A DNA stretch of 63,244 nucleotides from Acidithiobacillus ferrivorans (GTDB taxonomy: Bacteria > Pseudomonadota > Gammaproteobacteria > Acidithiobacillales > Acidithiobacillaceae): positions 1 to 63,244 of the forward strand of contig JAAOMR010000047.1 of assembly GCA_018853935.1 (NCBI GenBank). Direction: 5' to 3'. Below the pieces are notes generated by a model, which worked only from the letters and a program-made list of their open reading frames with translations, was not told where the DNA came from and did no database searches. The stretch's first letter is position 1. Every line of letters begins with the position of its first letter. Positions 7,979-18,668 of the stretch are shown piece after piece. Both the position numbers and the translations under genes were made by a program.

Positions 7979-10068
7979 TTACCCCCGATAATTTGCGCAT
8001 CCGTCAATTTCTGCTCGTCGCTTTGCAAGCCCCAGGCGGTCAAGCGTGCCCGATCGGCTGTAGACCAGACCGCACGGTGCAATGCGAGCATTGAGTTGCG
8101 ATCACTGAGCAGTATGTTGCGCTCGCGGTTATTGAGCCCCTGCGGACCCTGCTCCAACGCTTTGTGGCAGAGATTCGCCGCGCGTGGCCAGGCACCCGTG
8201 CGATTACGCTGCAAGGCGGTATGTATGGCGTTAAAGCGCGGATCCACCACAACCTGTATGAAGGGATCTCCTTCAATGTGGGGCAGATAGGCTACGCTAT
8301 CCACACTGAGCGCCTGCAACTCTTGCGGGACGTGCATCTCTTCGGGGATAACGAAGAGACGCTGACGCCGCGCCCAGCGTCCCAGTGCTGGCCGACTTGT
8401 CCAGGCAGCAAGCGGCACCGCTGCCGTCAATCCGCCAAGTATGGGTACCAGCCAGACAAAATGCCAGACACCCAGAAAGGGGTACAAAAGCGCTGCCAAA
8501 CTCAGGCCCAGCGCAGAATACCAGCCAAAATACCGGAAGGCATCGGCCCAGGAGGTTTCCTGATCACCGCGCACCTGCCCGCCCCAGTGCACACCTCGCC
8601 CCATCAATGTCTGTATCACAAACTGGCTATGAAAGGCCATGCGGATAGGTGCCATGAGGATCGAAAAAAGACTCTCGAAAAACATGCTGGCCAGCAGACT
8701 GAATAAGCCACCGAAATGGTCTTTTTGACCGCGCTGACGCACGACCCAGAGCACCGCCATAAATTTGGGTGACAGCAGCAGAATAACCGTTACCCCAAAC
8801 AGCCAGAAGGGCATGGGATCGGCCAGCCAGCTCCAGTCAAAAAGCGTTGTACTGCCGTCACTGGCTGTATTGGCCCAGTGCAGTGAGCCCAGTGCTCCAA
8901 GGATTAAAAATATTCCCCATAAAGGCGCCGCCAAAAATGACATGGCACCGTTGATAAAGAGAAAACGATGCGCCGGGCGCAGTCCTTCCCCCGCGAGCAG
9001 GCGCAGATGTTGAAGATTGCCTTGCGCCCAGCGACGGTCCCGTTTGAGATCATCAATCAGTGTCGGTGGTACTTCTTCATAGCTCCCCGACAGGCTAGGC
9101 ACAAACCATACCTCCCAGCCACTTTTGGCCATGAGCGCCGCTTCAACAAAATCATGGCTCAGCAGCGGGCCGCCTAGGGGCGCGCGCCCCGGCAACACGG
9201 GCAAAGCACAATATTGGGTGAAGGGTACGGTACGCAGAATGGCGTTGTGACCAATATAATGGCCGTCACCCAGTTGCCAGAAGCGCAGACCAGCACTGAA
9301 GATCGGTCCGTACAAATGCTGTGCAAACTGTTGCAGGCGGGCATAGAGCGTTTCGCGATTGACGGCCAGCGGCTGGGTCTGGATGATGCCGACCTGCGGA
9401 TTGCCCTCCATCATCTCCAGCATCCGGTAGAGCGTCTCGCCGTTCATCACACTGTCGGCGTCGAGCACAACCATATATTCATAATCCTTACCCCAGCGAC
9501 GACAAAAGTCCGCCACATTGCCACTCTTGGCCTTGTTGTTGATGGGCCGCCGCCGGTAATGAATACGGCCAAAAGCATCTAAGGACTGACAGAGGGCTGA
9601 CCACACCAGCTCTTCGCGCAGCCAGATCGCGGGATCACGAGTGTCGCTCAGCAAAAAAAACTCGAAGTGCGCGAGCGCTCCAGCATGTTGCAGAGATTTA
9701 TAAGTCGCCTGGAGGCCCGCTGCGACTCGCTCTACCTCTTCGTTATAGATGGGCATGACTATAGCTACACGACTCTGCGGACGCGGCTCCGCAAGATGCA
9801 GCTCGGGGCTACCCGGTACGGTATCTGTTCGTCCGCGCATAAGCAGAATAAATCCCACCAATGCGGTCCAAAAGCCCGCAGAGATCCAGGCAAACAATAA
9901 TACGAAAATCAGCAGTGTTGGGATTTCCAGCCACAGAGGCAGACGATCGGTCAGTACCTGCGCGAGCATCAGGCCTGCGCTGCACGCGGGCAAAATGATG
10001 AAGGTGCTGAGCCAGTAGCGCCGGTACCGGCCGATGGCTTCCCATGGCCGGGCGCTGCTACGGCCCAT
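7975..10068 (-). CDS. opgH: Glucans biosynthesis glucosyltransferase OpgH
   Basis: 697 residues. It is the inner-membrane beta-1,2-glucosyltransferase that uses UDP-glucose to build osmoregulated periplasmic glucans. Membrane helices lie near residues 20-75 and in several segments between 370 and 560; the GT2 catalytic domain between them shows VVLDADSVM (DxD), LLSHDFVEAALM and KRDRRWAQGN (the Q/RxxRW type motif). Compared with the Escherichia coli enzyme, roughly 120-140 N-terminal cytoplasmic residues are missing: the protein starts about 8 residues before the WExIGRYRRYW segment. The gene starts 2 bases after a 168-residue gene that might replace that region. Confidence 0.95.
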   Translation of the reverse strand: MGRSSARPWEAIGRYRRYWLSTFIILPACSAGLMLAQVLTDRLPLWLEIPTLLIFVLLFAWISAGFWTALVGFILLMRGRTDTVPGSPELHLAEPRPQSRVAIVMPIYNEEVERVAAGLQATYKSLQHAGALAHFEFFLLSDTRDPAIWLREELVWSALCQSLDAFGRIHYRRRPINNKAKSGNVADFCRRWGKDYEYMVVLDADSVMNGETLYRMLEMMEGNPQVGIIQTQPLAVNRETLYARLQQFAQHLYGPIFSAGLRFWQLGDGHYIGHNAILRTVPFTQYCALPVLPGRAPLGGPLLSHDFVEAALMAKSGWEVWFVPSLSGSYEEVPPTLIDDLKRDRRWAQGNLQHLRLLAGEGLRPAHRFLFINGAMSFLAAPLWGIFLILGALGSLHWANTASDGSTTLFDWSWLADPMPFWLFGVTVILLLSPKFMAVLWVVRQRGQKDHFGGLFSLLASMFFESLFSILMAPIRMAFHSQFVIQTLMGRGVHWGGQVRGDQETSWADAFRYFGWYSALGLSLAALLYPFLGVWHFVWLVPILGGLTAAVPLAAWTSRPALGRWARRQRLFVIPEEMHVPQELQALSVDSVAYLPHIEGDPFIQVVVDPRFNAIHTALQRNRTGAWPRAANLCHKALEQGPQGLNNRERNILLSDRNSMLALHRAVWSTADRARLTAWGLQSDEQKLTDAQIIGGK

Positions 10069-10070
10069 AT

Positions 10071-10577
10071 TCAGGCTTCTCCGGGCAACACGCGCCGAAT
10101 CGCACTGATCGCACTGCGGTCCAGCAGTGCAGACTGGAAAAGGCGCAACAAGGCCGTACCCCAGGAGCGATCCAAAGGTCGCGCGATCATGCTGGACCGC
10201 ACAATAGCCGGGGCCATTTGGCGCTGCAACCAGCGACAGGATTTACCGTCATGGGTTCCGCCCACGGGCAGGTTGAGAGACAGATCCAGACGTGCATCCA
10301 GTTCATCGCCATCCGTCAGGGTCGCCAAGGCCATGTGCAGACTCGCAAAGGCCTGCGCATAAAGTGCTTCGCCTTCCATGTCGGTGCCACGCAGCTGCGC
10401 GACCACTTCCCCGCGAATCCACAGCCGCTGCGCCTCGCTTAAGGACAGGCGAGCCATGTACTGCTCCACACGGGTCAGCACCAGAGCATTGTTTGCGACG
10501 ACCATGGCCTCCGCTGTCCAACCCGCCAGTAGCTCACCCGCAGGATTGACGCTGTAGCTTGATTCATCTTTAAACAT
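10071..10577 (-). CDS. Hypothetical protein between opgG and opgH, 168 residues
   Basis: I do not recognise a family. The protein is soluble, rich in alanine, leucine and arginine, predicted largely helical (for example residues 30-60 and 65-95), with a basic C-terminus (residues 135-168). It starts 5 bases after the opgG stop and ends 2 bases before the opgH start, so it is translated within the operon. In Escherichia coli opgG and opgH are adjacent and OpgH carries a long N-terminal cytoplasmic region, which is absent from OpgH here. A split-off regulatory partner is a possibility, but no similarity to that region is evident by eye. Confidence 0.75.
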   Translation of the reverse strand: MFKDESSYSVNPAGELLAGWTAEAMVVANNALVLTRVEQYMARLSLSEAQRLWIRGEVVAQLRGTDMEGEALYAQAFASLHMALATLTDGDELDARLDLSLNLPVGGTHDGKSCRWLQRQMAPAIVRSSMIARPLDRSWGTALLRLFQSALLDRSAISAIRRVLPGEA

Positions 10578-10582
10578 TACGC

Positions 10583-12118
10583 CTACTCCTTTGCCGCACG
10601 TAAGAGATATGTCCAGGTATTACTCATCACCTGGTTGTCCAAGGTTAAAAAACACCGCACGTTGCTGGGCGAATCCGGTTGCGGCTGAATAACCGCAAGC
10701 ACCCGCCAGACATGGTCTTCTTTATTCCATTCCAACTTTTGACTGAGCACTTTGGCATTGTCTGCAGCATTGAGGTGGATCTGCATGGGCATAGTCCCCG
10801 GTAGATTCGGGAGGGCGCCGCCCGCGAAATCAATTACCACCGTCCGCGCACCAGGCACTTTTATGTCATTACCCAAATAGGTGGCCACCGGATGAGCCAG
10901 CGGTATCAGACCGTGGTTATTGAGGAAAAAGCGCACGGTATACGCAAAATGCAGGGGCGTTTTGGGCGCAGGCTCATGCTCTGGCACCCAAAACACAGCA
11001 ATATTATCCATATCGCGGTTGTTGGTGGGGAGTTCTACCAGACGTACCTGCCCCTTGCCCCAGTCGCCATCGGGCTGGACCCAGACGCTGGGACGCCGCT
11101 GGTAGTTGGTCTCAATCCCTTCATACGCGGAGAACTGGCGATCCTCCTGAATCAGACCGAAACCCTCGGGGTGATCCATGTCGTAAGTAGTGGTCTGGAT
11201 GTACAAAGGGTTGTCTATGGGCCGGGTGATCCATTCGCCGTTGCCGTTGGCCATGACCAAGTCACTGGAATCATGCTGCGCCGGATGCCAGTCACCGGCG
11301 CTGATACCACGTCCATGTCCGTGCCAGTACATGCTGGTCAGGGGCGCAAGCTCCAGCACCTTTACCGGCTTGCGCAGGTAAATGGTGGCATCGACATGTA
11401 CCGTGCTGCTATCACCCTGCTGGATGGTGAAGCGATAGGCACCCGTCGCCACCGGACTGTCCATAAGTGCGTAGACCACCATCCGGGTAGCGCCCGCCTT
11501 GGGCTGCACCAGCCAGAATTGTTTGAAGTAGGGGAAGATTTCGCCGGAAGGCTGAGCCGTGTCGATCCCGAGGCCACGTGTCGACGTCCCGTAGATGGCA
11601 TTTTTCCCCACGGCGCGGAAATAAGTCGCACCGAGGAAGGAGATGAACTCGTTATAACGCGGCGGCGTATTCAGCGGCGCGAGCAAACGAAAGCCTGCGT
11701 AACCGAGTTCGCTGGGCATATCTTTGGGTACGTTTAGATCACCGAAGCTGAAATGCTTTAGCGTAAAGCGGATGGGGTGCACCACACCATCCACAACGCT
11801 GCGGATAACCACTGGGCGGTGAAACCAAGAGCCGGGCAGATAAAACTGTGCCTGAAACGGCAAATTGTCGCCACGCCAGAGTGGCATGACATCCTGAATC
11901 TGGGCATATTGTTCAGGGCTGAGGTCTTTCAGGAAGGCTGGGATGGGTAGCGGCTTCGCATCATAAGTGCTGTTCACCAACGTTTTGGCCTTGGCCTCCA
12001 CGTTGGTCATGCTAAAATCAGCCGCATATACAGGCAGTGCCATAGCCCATCCGGCGAGCCCCAGCAGGGCGGCAGCCAGTAGCTTTAGTGACGGGCGATT
12101 AAGATGACAAACATTCAT
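10583..12118 (-). CDS. opgG: Periplasmic glucans biosynthesis protein OpgG
   Basis: 511 residues with a Sec signal peptide (residues 1-33, basic start, hydrophobic LLAAALLGLAGWAM core, cleavage after VYAA). The mature part follows the MdoG family (PYDAKPLPIPAFLKDLSPEQY, later SMYWHGHGR and the WVQPDGDWGKG segment). OpgG acts in the periplasm on the glucan made by OpgH, in branching or release. It is the first gene of the operon opgG-orf168-opgH-sel1. An AAACTTG/CAAGTTT inverted repeat lies 16-32 bases upstream of the start. Confidence 0.96.
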   Translation of the reverse strand: MNVCHLNRPSLKLLAAALLGLAGWAMALPVYAADFSMTNVEAKAKTLVNSTYDAKPLPIPAFLKDLSPEQYAQIQDVMPLWRGDNLPFQAQFYLPGSWFHRPVVIRSVVDGVVHPIRFTLKHFSFGDLNVPKDMPSELGYAGFRLLAPLNTPPRYNEFISFLGATYFRAVGKNAIYGTSTRGLGIDTAQPSGEIFPYFKQFWLVQPKAGATRMVVYALMDSPVATGAYRFTIQQGDSSTVHVDATIYLRKPVKVLELAPLTSMYWHGHGRGISAGDWHPAQHDSSDLVMANGNGEWITRPIDNPLYIQTTTYDMDHPEGFGLIQEDRQFSAYEGIETNYQRRPSVWVQPDGDWGKGQVRLVELPTNNRDMDNIAVFWVPEHEPAPKTPLHFAYTVRFFLNNHGLIPLAHPVATYLGNDIKVPGARTVVIDFAGGALPNLPGTMPMQIHLNAADNAKVLSQKLEWNKEDHVWRVLAVIQPQPDSPSNVRCFLTLDNQVMSNTWTYLLRAAKE

Positions 12119-12519
12119 GCCAGGAAGAAAGCAAAACTTGTGCCAAGTTTTTAACTACATAATTTTATAATTGTTATTATTATTCTAACGCTGTAATTGT
12201 CGCTTATACCCGACGCTTTTAGAGGGATGGGCCATGAATCGACCGCACCGGCGGGTATACTCTTGCAGACGGGTTTCAGGCAAGCTTTATAGCTCACTGA
12301 AAACATTATATTATCACAAAGCACTGATAGATTGTTCCCATAAACAATGCGCTTCAGTCATTGAAGATGGCGAGGGGTTGGCGTCGCTGCCAAACAACAA
12401 CACAATTATGTGTCCGCTGCTTGATCTGCAGGGGCCTACTAGCCTGGCCAGCAGCAACCACCATAAACATGATCAATAACTTTACGAATACCCCTTATTT
12501 TATTGAAAAAGACGGAGTT
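12119..12519. other. Intergenic region between divergent opgG and the disulfide reductase gene
   Basis: About 400 bases without a convincing gene. The half near opgG is AT-rich (12150-12200) and is a plausible place for the opgG promoter. The half near 12520 has an RBS-like GACGGAG directly before the reductase ATG. A short plus-strand frame (12234-12479) has neither conserved sequence nor clear coding character. Confidence 0.5.
12134..12150. repeat. Perfect inverted repeat upstream of opgG
   Basis: AAACTTG-TGC-CAAGTTT: 7-base arms around a 3-base centre, located 16-32 bases before the opgG start codon. It could be an operator or a small hairpin in the 5' end of the opgG mRNA; the plus strand has five T after it, but the minus strand is the one that reads into opgG. 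Function is inference only. Confidence 0.35.
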
Positions 12520-13938
12520 ATGAAAACAATAAATTATGACATCACGATTATCGGTAGCGGCCCAGGTGGCTATCGCGCGGCGGTACTCGCCGCTCTGCGT
12601 GGCAAAAAAGCCGCGATCATCGAGAAACAGACCTGGGGTGGCACCTGTTTGAACCGCGGTTGCGTCCCCAAAAAGGACTGGCATGAGACGGCAAAGTGGA
12701 TCGAGCAAAGTCGTCATTTCGAGAAACGGGGCGTTGTGGGTTTGGCGCTCACAGGAGATATGGCGCAAGCCTGGCAGCACCAGCATAAAGTGGTCGAGAC
12801 GGTACGCGCCAGCTACGTCGATTATCTGAAACGTCTTGGTGTGCATCTTTATAATGGCACCGGGCACTTCCTCGATCCGCAGCGCATTCAAATCCAGAGC
12901 GCTGCGGGTTTGACGGAAATCCATACGGAAACCAGCATCATTGCCACCGGATCGGTGCCATCCCTACCCCAGGGAATCACCACGGTACCCGGTAAGGCGC
13001 TGACAAGCGATATGCTTTATGACGACGGCGTCCCCAGTGGGGACCGGGTAATTATGGTGGGCGGCGGGGTTATCGGCACCGAGTTCGCGTATATTTTCAC
13101 CCAACTCGGCAAACAGGTGGAATGGCTGACACACTCCCCTTCCCTCGCCCATACCCGGTATTCCCCGCAGGCCAAGGATACGCTCAAAGCGGCGCTGGCG
13201 GCGTTGAATATCCATCCACAGGCCGGATTCAAGATCGCCCGCATTGAAACGACGGCCGCTGGAGTGACGGTCTTCGATGACCGGGGGAAGTCGGTTCAGG
13301 GCGATTGGCTGCTGCTCGCTACCGGGCGCCATGCTTTTACGGAGGGATTGGGGCTGGAAAACACCAGTGTCACCCTGGATGATCGCGGATTTGTACAGAC
13401 TAATACTATGCTGGAGACGGAAGAATCCGGCATCTATGCCATTGGCGATGCGGTCGGACCGATCATGAATGCCAATCAGGCCCTCAACGATGCCCAGATA
13501 GTCATCCACAATCTGCTCAGCGCAGAAAAACAGGAACGCGATCCGCTCTGGGTGCCGGAACTGGTTTATTCGGCAGTGGAACTGGCGCGTATCGGGATGG
13601 ATGATGATGCGGCCGAAGATCTGGGCTTTGAACCAGCCGTGGGTTTTGCCGCTTTTGAGACCTCACCGCGGGCACTGGGGCAGGATGATAGTGTGGGCTT
13701 CGTCCGTTTGTTGGCGGACATGGACAGCGGCGAGCTGCTCGGCGGTGAAATTGTCGGCCGCGATGCTGGCGAGCTGATTCACCTGCTCGCCAGCAGTGGC
13801 AACCGCGATGAGGCCTTGCGTAAGATCGTCGAAACTCGCGTCAACCATCCCTCGCGCGCGGAGGAACTAGTGAATGCCGCCGAAACGCTGGCGGCACGAT
13901 GGGGTCTGGAAGAGCAGATTTTTGGGACAACAGATTAA
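12520..13938 (+). CDS. Dihydrolipoamide dehydrogenase-like FAD disulfide reductase
   Basis: The ATG at 12520 is preceded by GGAG and gives 472 residues. FAD-binding IIGSGPGGYRAAVLAA (residues 9-24), the redox disulfide in GGTCLNRGCVPKK (about residues 40-52), a second nucleotide-binding VGGGVIGTEFAY (about 180), the FAD-contacting GIYAIGDA (about 310), and a C-terminal dimer domain with NHPSRAEE (HPxxxE catalytic dyad) are all present. The GCVPKK ending of the disulfide motif is more like glutathione reductase than classical E3 (GCIPSK). It stands alone, without E1/E2 genes, so the substrate (lipoamide or another disulfide) is uncertain. Confidence 0.85.
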   Translation: MKTINYDITIIGSGPGGYRAAVLAALRGKKAAIIEKQTWGGTCLNRGCVPKKDWHETAKWIEQSRHFEKRGVVGLALTGDMAQAWQHQHKVVETVRASYVDYLKRLGVHLYNGTGHFLDPQRIQIQSAAGLTEIHTETSIIATGSVPSLPQGITTVPGKALTSDMLYDDGVPSGDRVIMVGGGVIGTEFAYIFTQLGKQVEWLTHSPSLAHTRYSPQAKDTLKAALAALNIHPQAGFKIARIETTAAGVTVFDDRGKSVQGDWLLLATGRHAFTEGLGLENTSVTLDDRGFVQTNTMLETEESGIYAIGDAVGPIMNANQALNDAQIVIHNLLSAEKQERDPLWVPELVYSAVELARIGMDDDAAEDLGFEPAVGFAAFETSPRALGQDDSVGFVRLLADMDSGELLGGEIVGRDAGELIHLLASSGNRDEALRKIVETRVNHPSRAEELVNAAETLAARWGLEEQIFGTTD

Positions 13939-13950
13939 CGGATTGCAGGG

Positions 13951-14433
13951 CTACCAAGGGGTGCCAACCATCCCCCACACCCCCATCAGAATCACCACCA
14001 GCGATAAGAGCAGGTTGACGCCAGAAACCAGGCGGACCTGACTCAAGGCGCGTGCACCCGCCTTCCAGTCCTGATCGCGGACGGCACGCCGTAGCCGTTT
14101 GAGCGGCGCAAAGTAGACATGCAGCGACAGCATCACCATGATCGTACCCAATAACATCATCATTGAGATCGGCGCACTGAGGGTGGCAAAGCCCCCGTAG
14201 AACAGCGGTACCATGGTGTAACCACTGCTGAGCAATACTACACCGGATATCCAGACCCACAGAAAAAATCGGCGCAGGATGACGTGCAGCAAAGGAATTC
14301 GGGTGCTGGCCTGAGCGATTTCTGCCTGCAGAACGGGTGCCAACACGACCGTGGCGAAAAAAAGACCGCCAATCCAGATCACTACGGCAACAATATGTAC
14401 GAATTGTTCAATCCATAACACATTCACTGGCAT
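13951..14433 (-). CDS. CopD-like four-helix membrane protein
   Basis: 160 residues with hydrophobic helices at about residues 8-32, 52-75, 82-106 and 132-155. HIVAVVIWIGGLFFATVVLAP in the first helix carries the histidine and WxGG pattern of the CopD/YozB-type family of predicted integral membrane proteins. The function is not established; copper transport should not be assumed from the name. Its start overlaps the esterase stop by 10 bases, so it is the third gene of a unit with the sigma-54 activator and the esterase. Confidence 0.75.
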   Translation of the reverse strand: MPVNVLWIEQFVHIVAVVIWIGGLFFATVVLAPVLQAEIAQASTRIPLLHVILRRFFLWVWISGVVLLSSGYTMVPLFYGGFATLSAPISMMMLLGTIMVMLSLHVYFAPLKRLRRAVRDQDWKAGARALSQVRLVSGVNLLLSLVVILMGVWGMVGTPW

Positions 14434-15107
14434 GCTATCGTCTCCTGGGAATCAGCAATTGTATGAAGAAAGGTACGTAAATCCAGCAGTTCGTCCTCAC
14501 AAAGGGTGTGGTCCATGGGATAACGGTGAGCGCTTATCTTATAACCCAATACTTCCATCATCTGCTGGGCAATCTCCATATAAGAAATGGGCAAGACGGC
14601 GTCCTGTTGCCCGTGCGCCAAAAATATCAGCGGCGACTTGGCCGTAGCTGTCGACAGCTGGGCGCGCAACGGCAGGTAGGCACTCAGGGCAAGCACCGCC
14701 TTGGTCACATAACCGGTATGCAACGCGATATAGAGCGACATGGCGCCGCCCTGCGAGAATCCACCGAGAATGATAGATGATCCCTTACCCGCCTCATGAT
14801 CCAGTAGGACGCTGAGCCGCTTGGCCATGTTCTGTAATCCTTCCGCATCTTCCGCAGAATGACTGTCTGAACCATAAATGTCATACCAGGCCCGCATCGG
14901 TCTGCCGCCGTTGATGCGGACCGGGCGCACAGGCGCATTGGGAAATACCCAGCGGCAGCGGCCTTCCGGGTCTACAAGATCCGCCACCCCGGCGAGGTCT
15001 TCCATAGAGGCACCGAGGCCGTGCAGCAGCACAACGCAAGGAGCGTCCGCATCGCGACCGGGGCGCGTCAGCAGACCCTCCGGCCAAACATTATGGCTCA
15101 ACGACAT
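14424..15107 (-). CDS. Phospholipase/carboxylesterase family alpha/beta hydrolase
   Basis: 227 residues. The oxyanion region LLHGLGASMED (residue 28), the nucleophile elbow GGFSQGGAMS (serine near residue 117), an aspartate in HGQQDAVLP (about 168) and a histidine in MDHTLCEDEL (about 200) form a complete catalytic triad of the YpfH/carboxylesterase type. Probably a cytoplasmic esterase of broad specificity. It starts inside the end of the sigma-54 activator gene (17-base overlap), suggesting coupled translation. Confidence 0.92.
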   Translation of the reverse strand: MSLSHNVWPEGLLTRPGRDADAPCVVLLHGLGASMEDLAGVADLVDPEGRCRWVFPNAPVRPVRINGGRPMRAWYDIYGSDSHSAEDAEGLQNMAKRLSVLLDHEAGKGSSIILGGFSQGGAMSLYIALHTGYVTKAVLALSAYLPLRAQLSTATAKSPLIFLAHGQQDAVLPISYMEIAQQMMEVLGYKISAHRYPMDHTLCEDELLDLRTFLHTIADSQETIACQ

Positions 15108-16452
15108 GTTCGGTATGACTCCTCAATGCATCTAACTTACGATATAAAGTGCGTTCGCTTACGCCCAGACGTTGCGCCAGACTGCGGCGATCCCCACCGT
15201 AACTTCCCCGCGCCCAGCGTAGATATTGTTCTTCCAGTTCCGCCAGAGGAATGATTTCTGCAACGCCTGGTACGGAGGACTGTCTGGCAGACACGGCGTT
15301 TGCCGTGCCGGGTTTCTTCTGCCCTGGCAGATGCTGAAGGTTTGCGGGCAAATGCTCGGGGAGAATCCAGATATCATCAGCCAGTAGTGCGGCACGCTCC
15401 AGGATGTTGCGCAATTCACGAATATTACCAGGGTAATCATAGTGTTGAAGCATATCCAGCGCGCCCGCATGAAGATGGAGACCCTTGGCCACGGGCAATC
15501 GCTGCAGAATAGCTTTCGCCAGCGGGGGAATATCCTCCAGGCGCTCACGCAGCGCGGGCAACACGATAGGAAAGGTATTCAAACGATAATATAGATCCTG
15601 CCGGAACCGCTCCTCCTCGACCATTCTTTCCAGCGGGCGGTGTGTAGCCGAGATCAGGCGGAACTGCGAACGAATCGGCTCCACGCCCCCCACTCGCCGG
15701 AAATAACCCGTTTCCAGCAGGCGCAGGAGTTTTACCTGCAAGCTGAGGGGAATATCGCCGATTTCATCCAGAAAAAGGGTGCCACCATTAGCCGCTTCTA
15801 CCAAGCCAATTTTGCGCGAGTGCGCGCCGGTAAATGCTCCTTTCTCATGGCCGAAGAGTTCACTCTCAAAGAGGGTTTCGGGCAATCCCGAGCAATCCAC
15901 CGCCACAAAGGGCCCGTTGCGAACCCGGCTACCCTGATGTATGGCTGCGGCGGCCAGCTCTTTGCCCGTGCCGGACTCCCCCAGCAGCAATACGACGGCC
16001 TCACTGGGGGCCGCTCGTCGGATAAGCGCGGTAACGTCCTGCCAGGCGGGGGAGTTGCCGACCATAGCTGGAGCGGATTGCACAACCGACTGCGGTATAA
16101 GAATCAGAAGTTCGAGAAAATAAACGACTTCAGCGTTATCGTTGCGAATGGGGTACAGATCAATCTGGGCGTTTCCGGAGGTACCGCTATGCACCACATG
16201 CTGATCGGTACCAGAACGCTGACACGTATCGAGGGGGCACTGGTTGCCCCCCTGACGACATGTGTAGCCTGCTTCCGCCATGATTTCGTAACAGCGCCGC
16301 CCCTGTAAAGGCTTACCATCACCGAAAACCCGTCGGTAGGCCTGATTGGCGGCAAGGACCGTGTAATCTGAGCAAAGCAATACCGCCGGAGCGCTAAAAC
16401 AGTTTAACAGCGACGTCATTTCCGGTCGTAACTGCTTGAGTAAATCCGTCAT
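15091..16452 (-). CDS. Sigma-54-dependent transcriptional activator with PAS sensor
   Basis: The ATG at 16452 follows GGGGAGGG and gives 453 residues; an ATG 12 bases upstream lacks such a site. An N-terminal PAS-like domain (about 15-115) contains a C-X10-C-X6-C-X4-C cluster. The AAA+ domain (about 130-360) has GESGTGKE (Walker A), GAFTGA (sigma-54 contact) and [11 protein letters not shown] (Walker B). A Fis-type helix-turn-helix closes the protein ([17 protein letters not shown], about 425-442). It should activate RpoN promoters in response to a signal sensed by the PAS domain; targets are unknown. The esterase and CopD-like genes follow in the same transcript. Confidence 0.93.
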   Translation of the reverse strand: MTDLLKQLRPEMTSLLNCFSAPAVLLCSDYTVLAANQAYRRVFGDGKPLQGRRCYEIMAEAGYTCRQGGNQCPLDTCQRSGTDQHVVHSGTSGNAQIDLYPIRNDNAEVVYFLELLILIPQSVVQSAPAMVGNSPAWQDVTALIRRAAPSEAVVLLLGESGTGKELAAAAIHQGSRVRNGPFVAVDCSGLPETLFESELFGHEKGAFTGAHSRKIGLVEAANGGTLFLDEIGDIPLSLQVKLLRLLETGYFRRVGGVEPIRSQFRLISATHRPLERMVEEERFRQDLYYRLNTFPIVLPALRERLEDIPPLAKAILQRLPVAKGLHLHAGALDMLQHYDYPGNIRELRNILERAALLADDIWILPEHLPANLQHLPGQKKPGTANAVSARQSSVPGVAEIIPLAELEEQYLRWARGSYGGDRRSLAQRLGVSERTLYRKLDALRSHTEHVVEP

Positions 16453-16554
16453 GACCCTCCCCATCGTAGCTCACACGCCAGATCGCGCTACCCGCACACG
16501 AGCACTCTCCCCGGCAGGCATGCCAACTATAACAGCTTCTGCCAATTCGCGTAT

Positions 16555-16574
16555 GTCATATCTGACAGTCATAT
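16555..16574. repeat. Direct repeat and small palindrome upstream of the sigma-54 activator
   Basis: GTCATAT occurs twice (16555-16561 and 16568-16574), with the palindrome TGACAGTCA (16563-16571) between and across them. The site is about 105-120 bases upstream of the activator start and just after the thiC stop. Enhancer-type activators often bind such upstream sites, so autoregulation is possible; not demonstrated by sequence. Confidence 0.3.
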
Positions 16575-16577
16575 TGA

Positions 16578-18464
<1,887 letters not shown>

Positions 18465-18547
18465 TCATTCCTCCTAAAAATTTATCCGATTATTGCGGAA
18501 CAAAATCAGGATGCGGGAGGAAGATGCGGACAGGTGTGCTGAGCTCG

Positions 18548-18622
18548 CGCTTCCCTACGCCGGCATAACCCGGATCAGGTTCCAAGGGTACCTCTCAGCC
18601 CACGACGTGGACGCCCCTAGCG
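18548..18622 (-). promoter_or_regulatory. TPP riboswitch (thi element)
   Basis: Read on the minus strand the segment has the thi-box core: GGCTGAGAGG, then ACCCTTGGAACCTGATCCGG, then the ATGCCGGCGTAGGGA end. The outer helix can form between CGCT (18619-18622) and AGCG (18548-18551). It lies about 90 bases upstream of the thiC start with the strong AGGAGG in the expression platform, so control of translation initiation or of transcription is possible; no clear U-run terminator is visible. Confidence 0.96.
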
Positions 18623-18668
18623 TTTATAACGATTCACTAAGCAAGGTACGGGAAGCTGAGCGAATCTG

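Noticed and set aside
12234-12479. 81-codon frame in the opgG/reductase gap
   Set aside because: No family, poor composition, and it overlaps the likely promoter and leader of the reductase gene.
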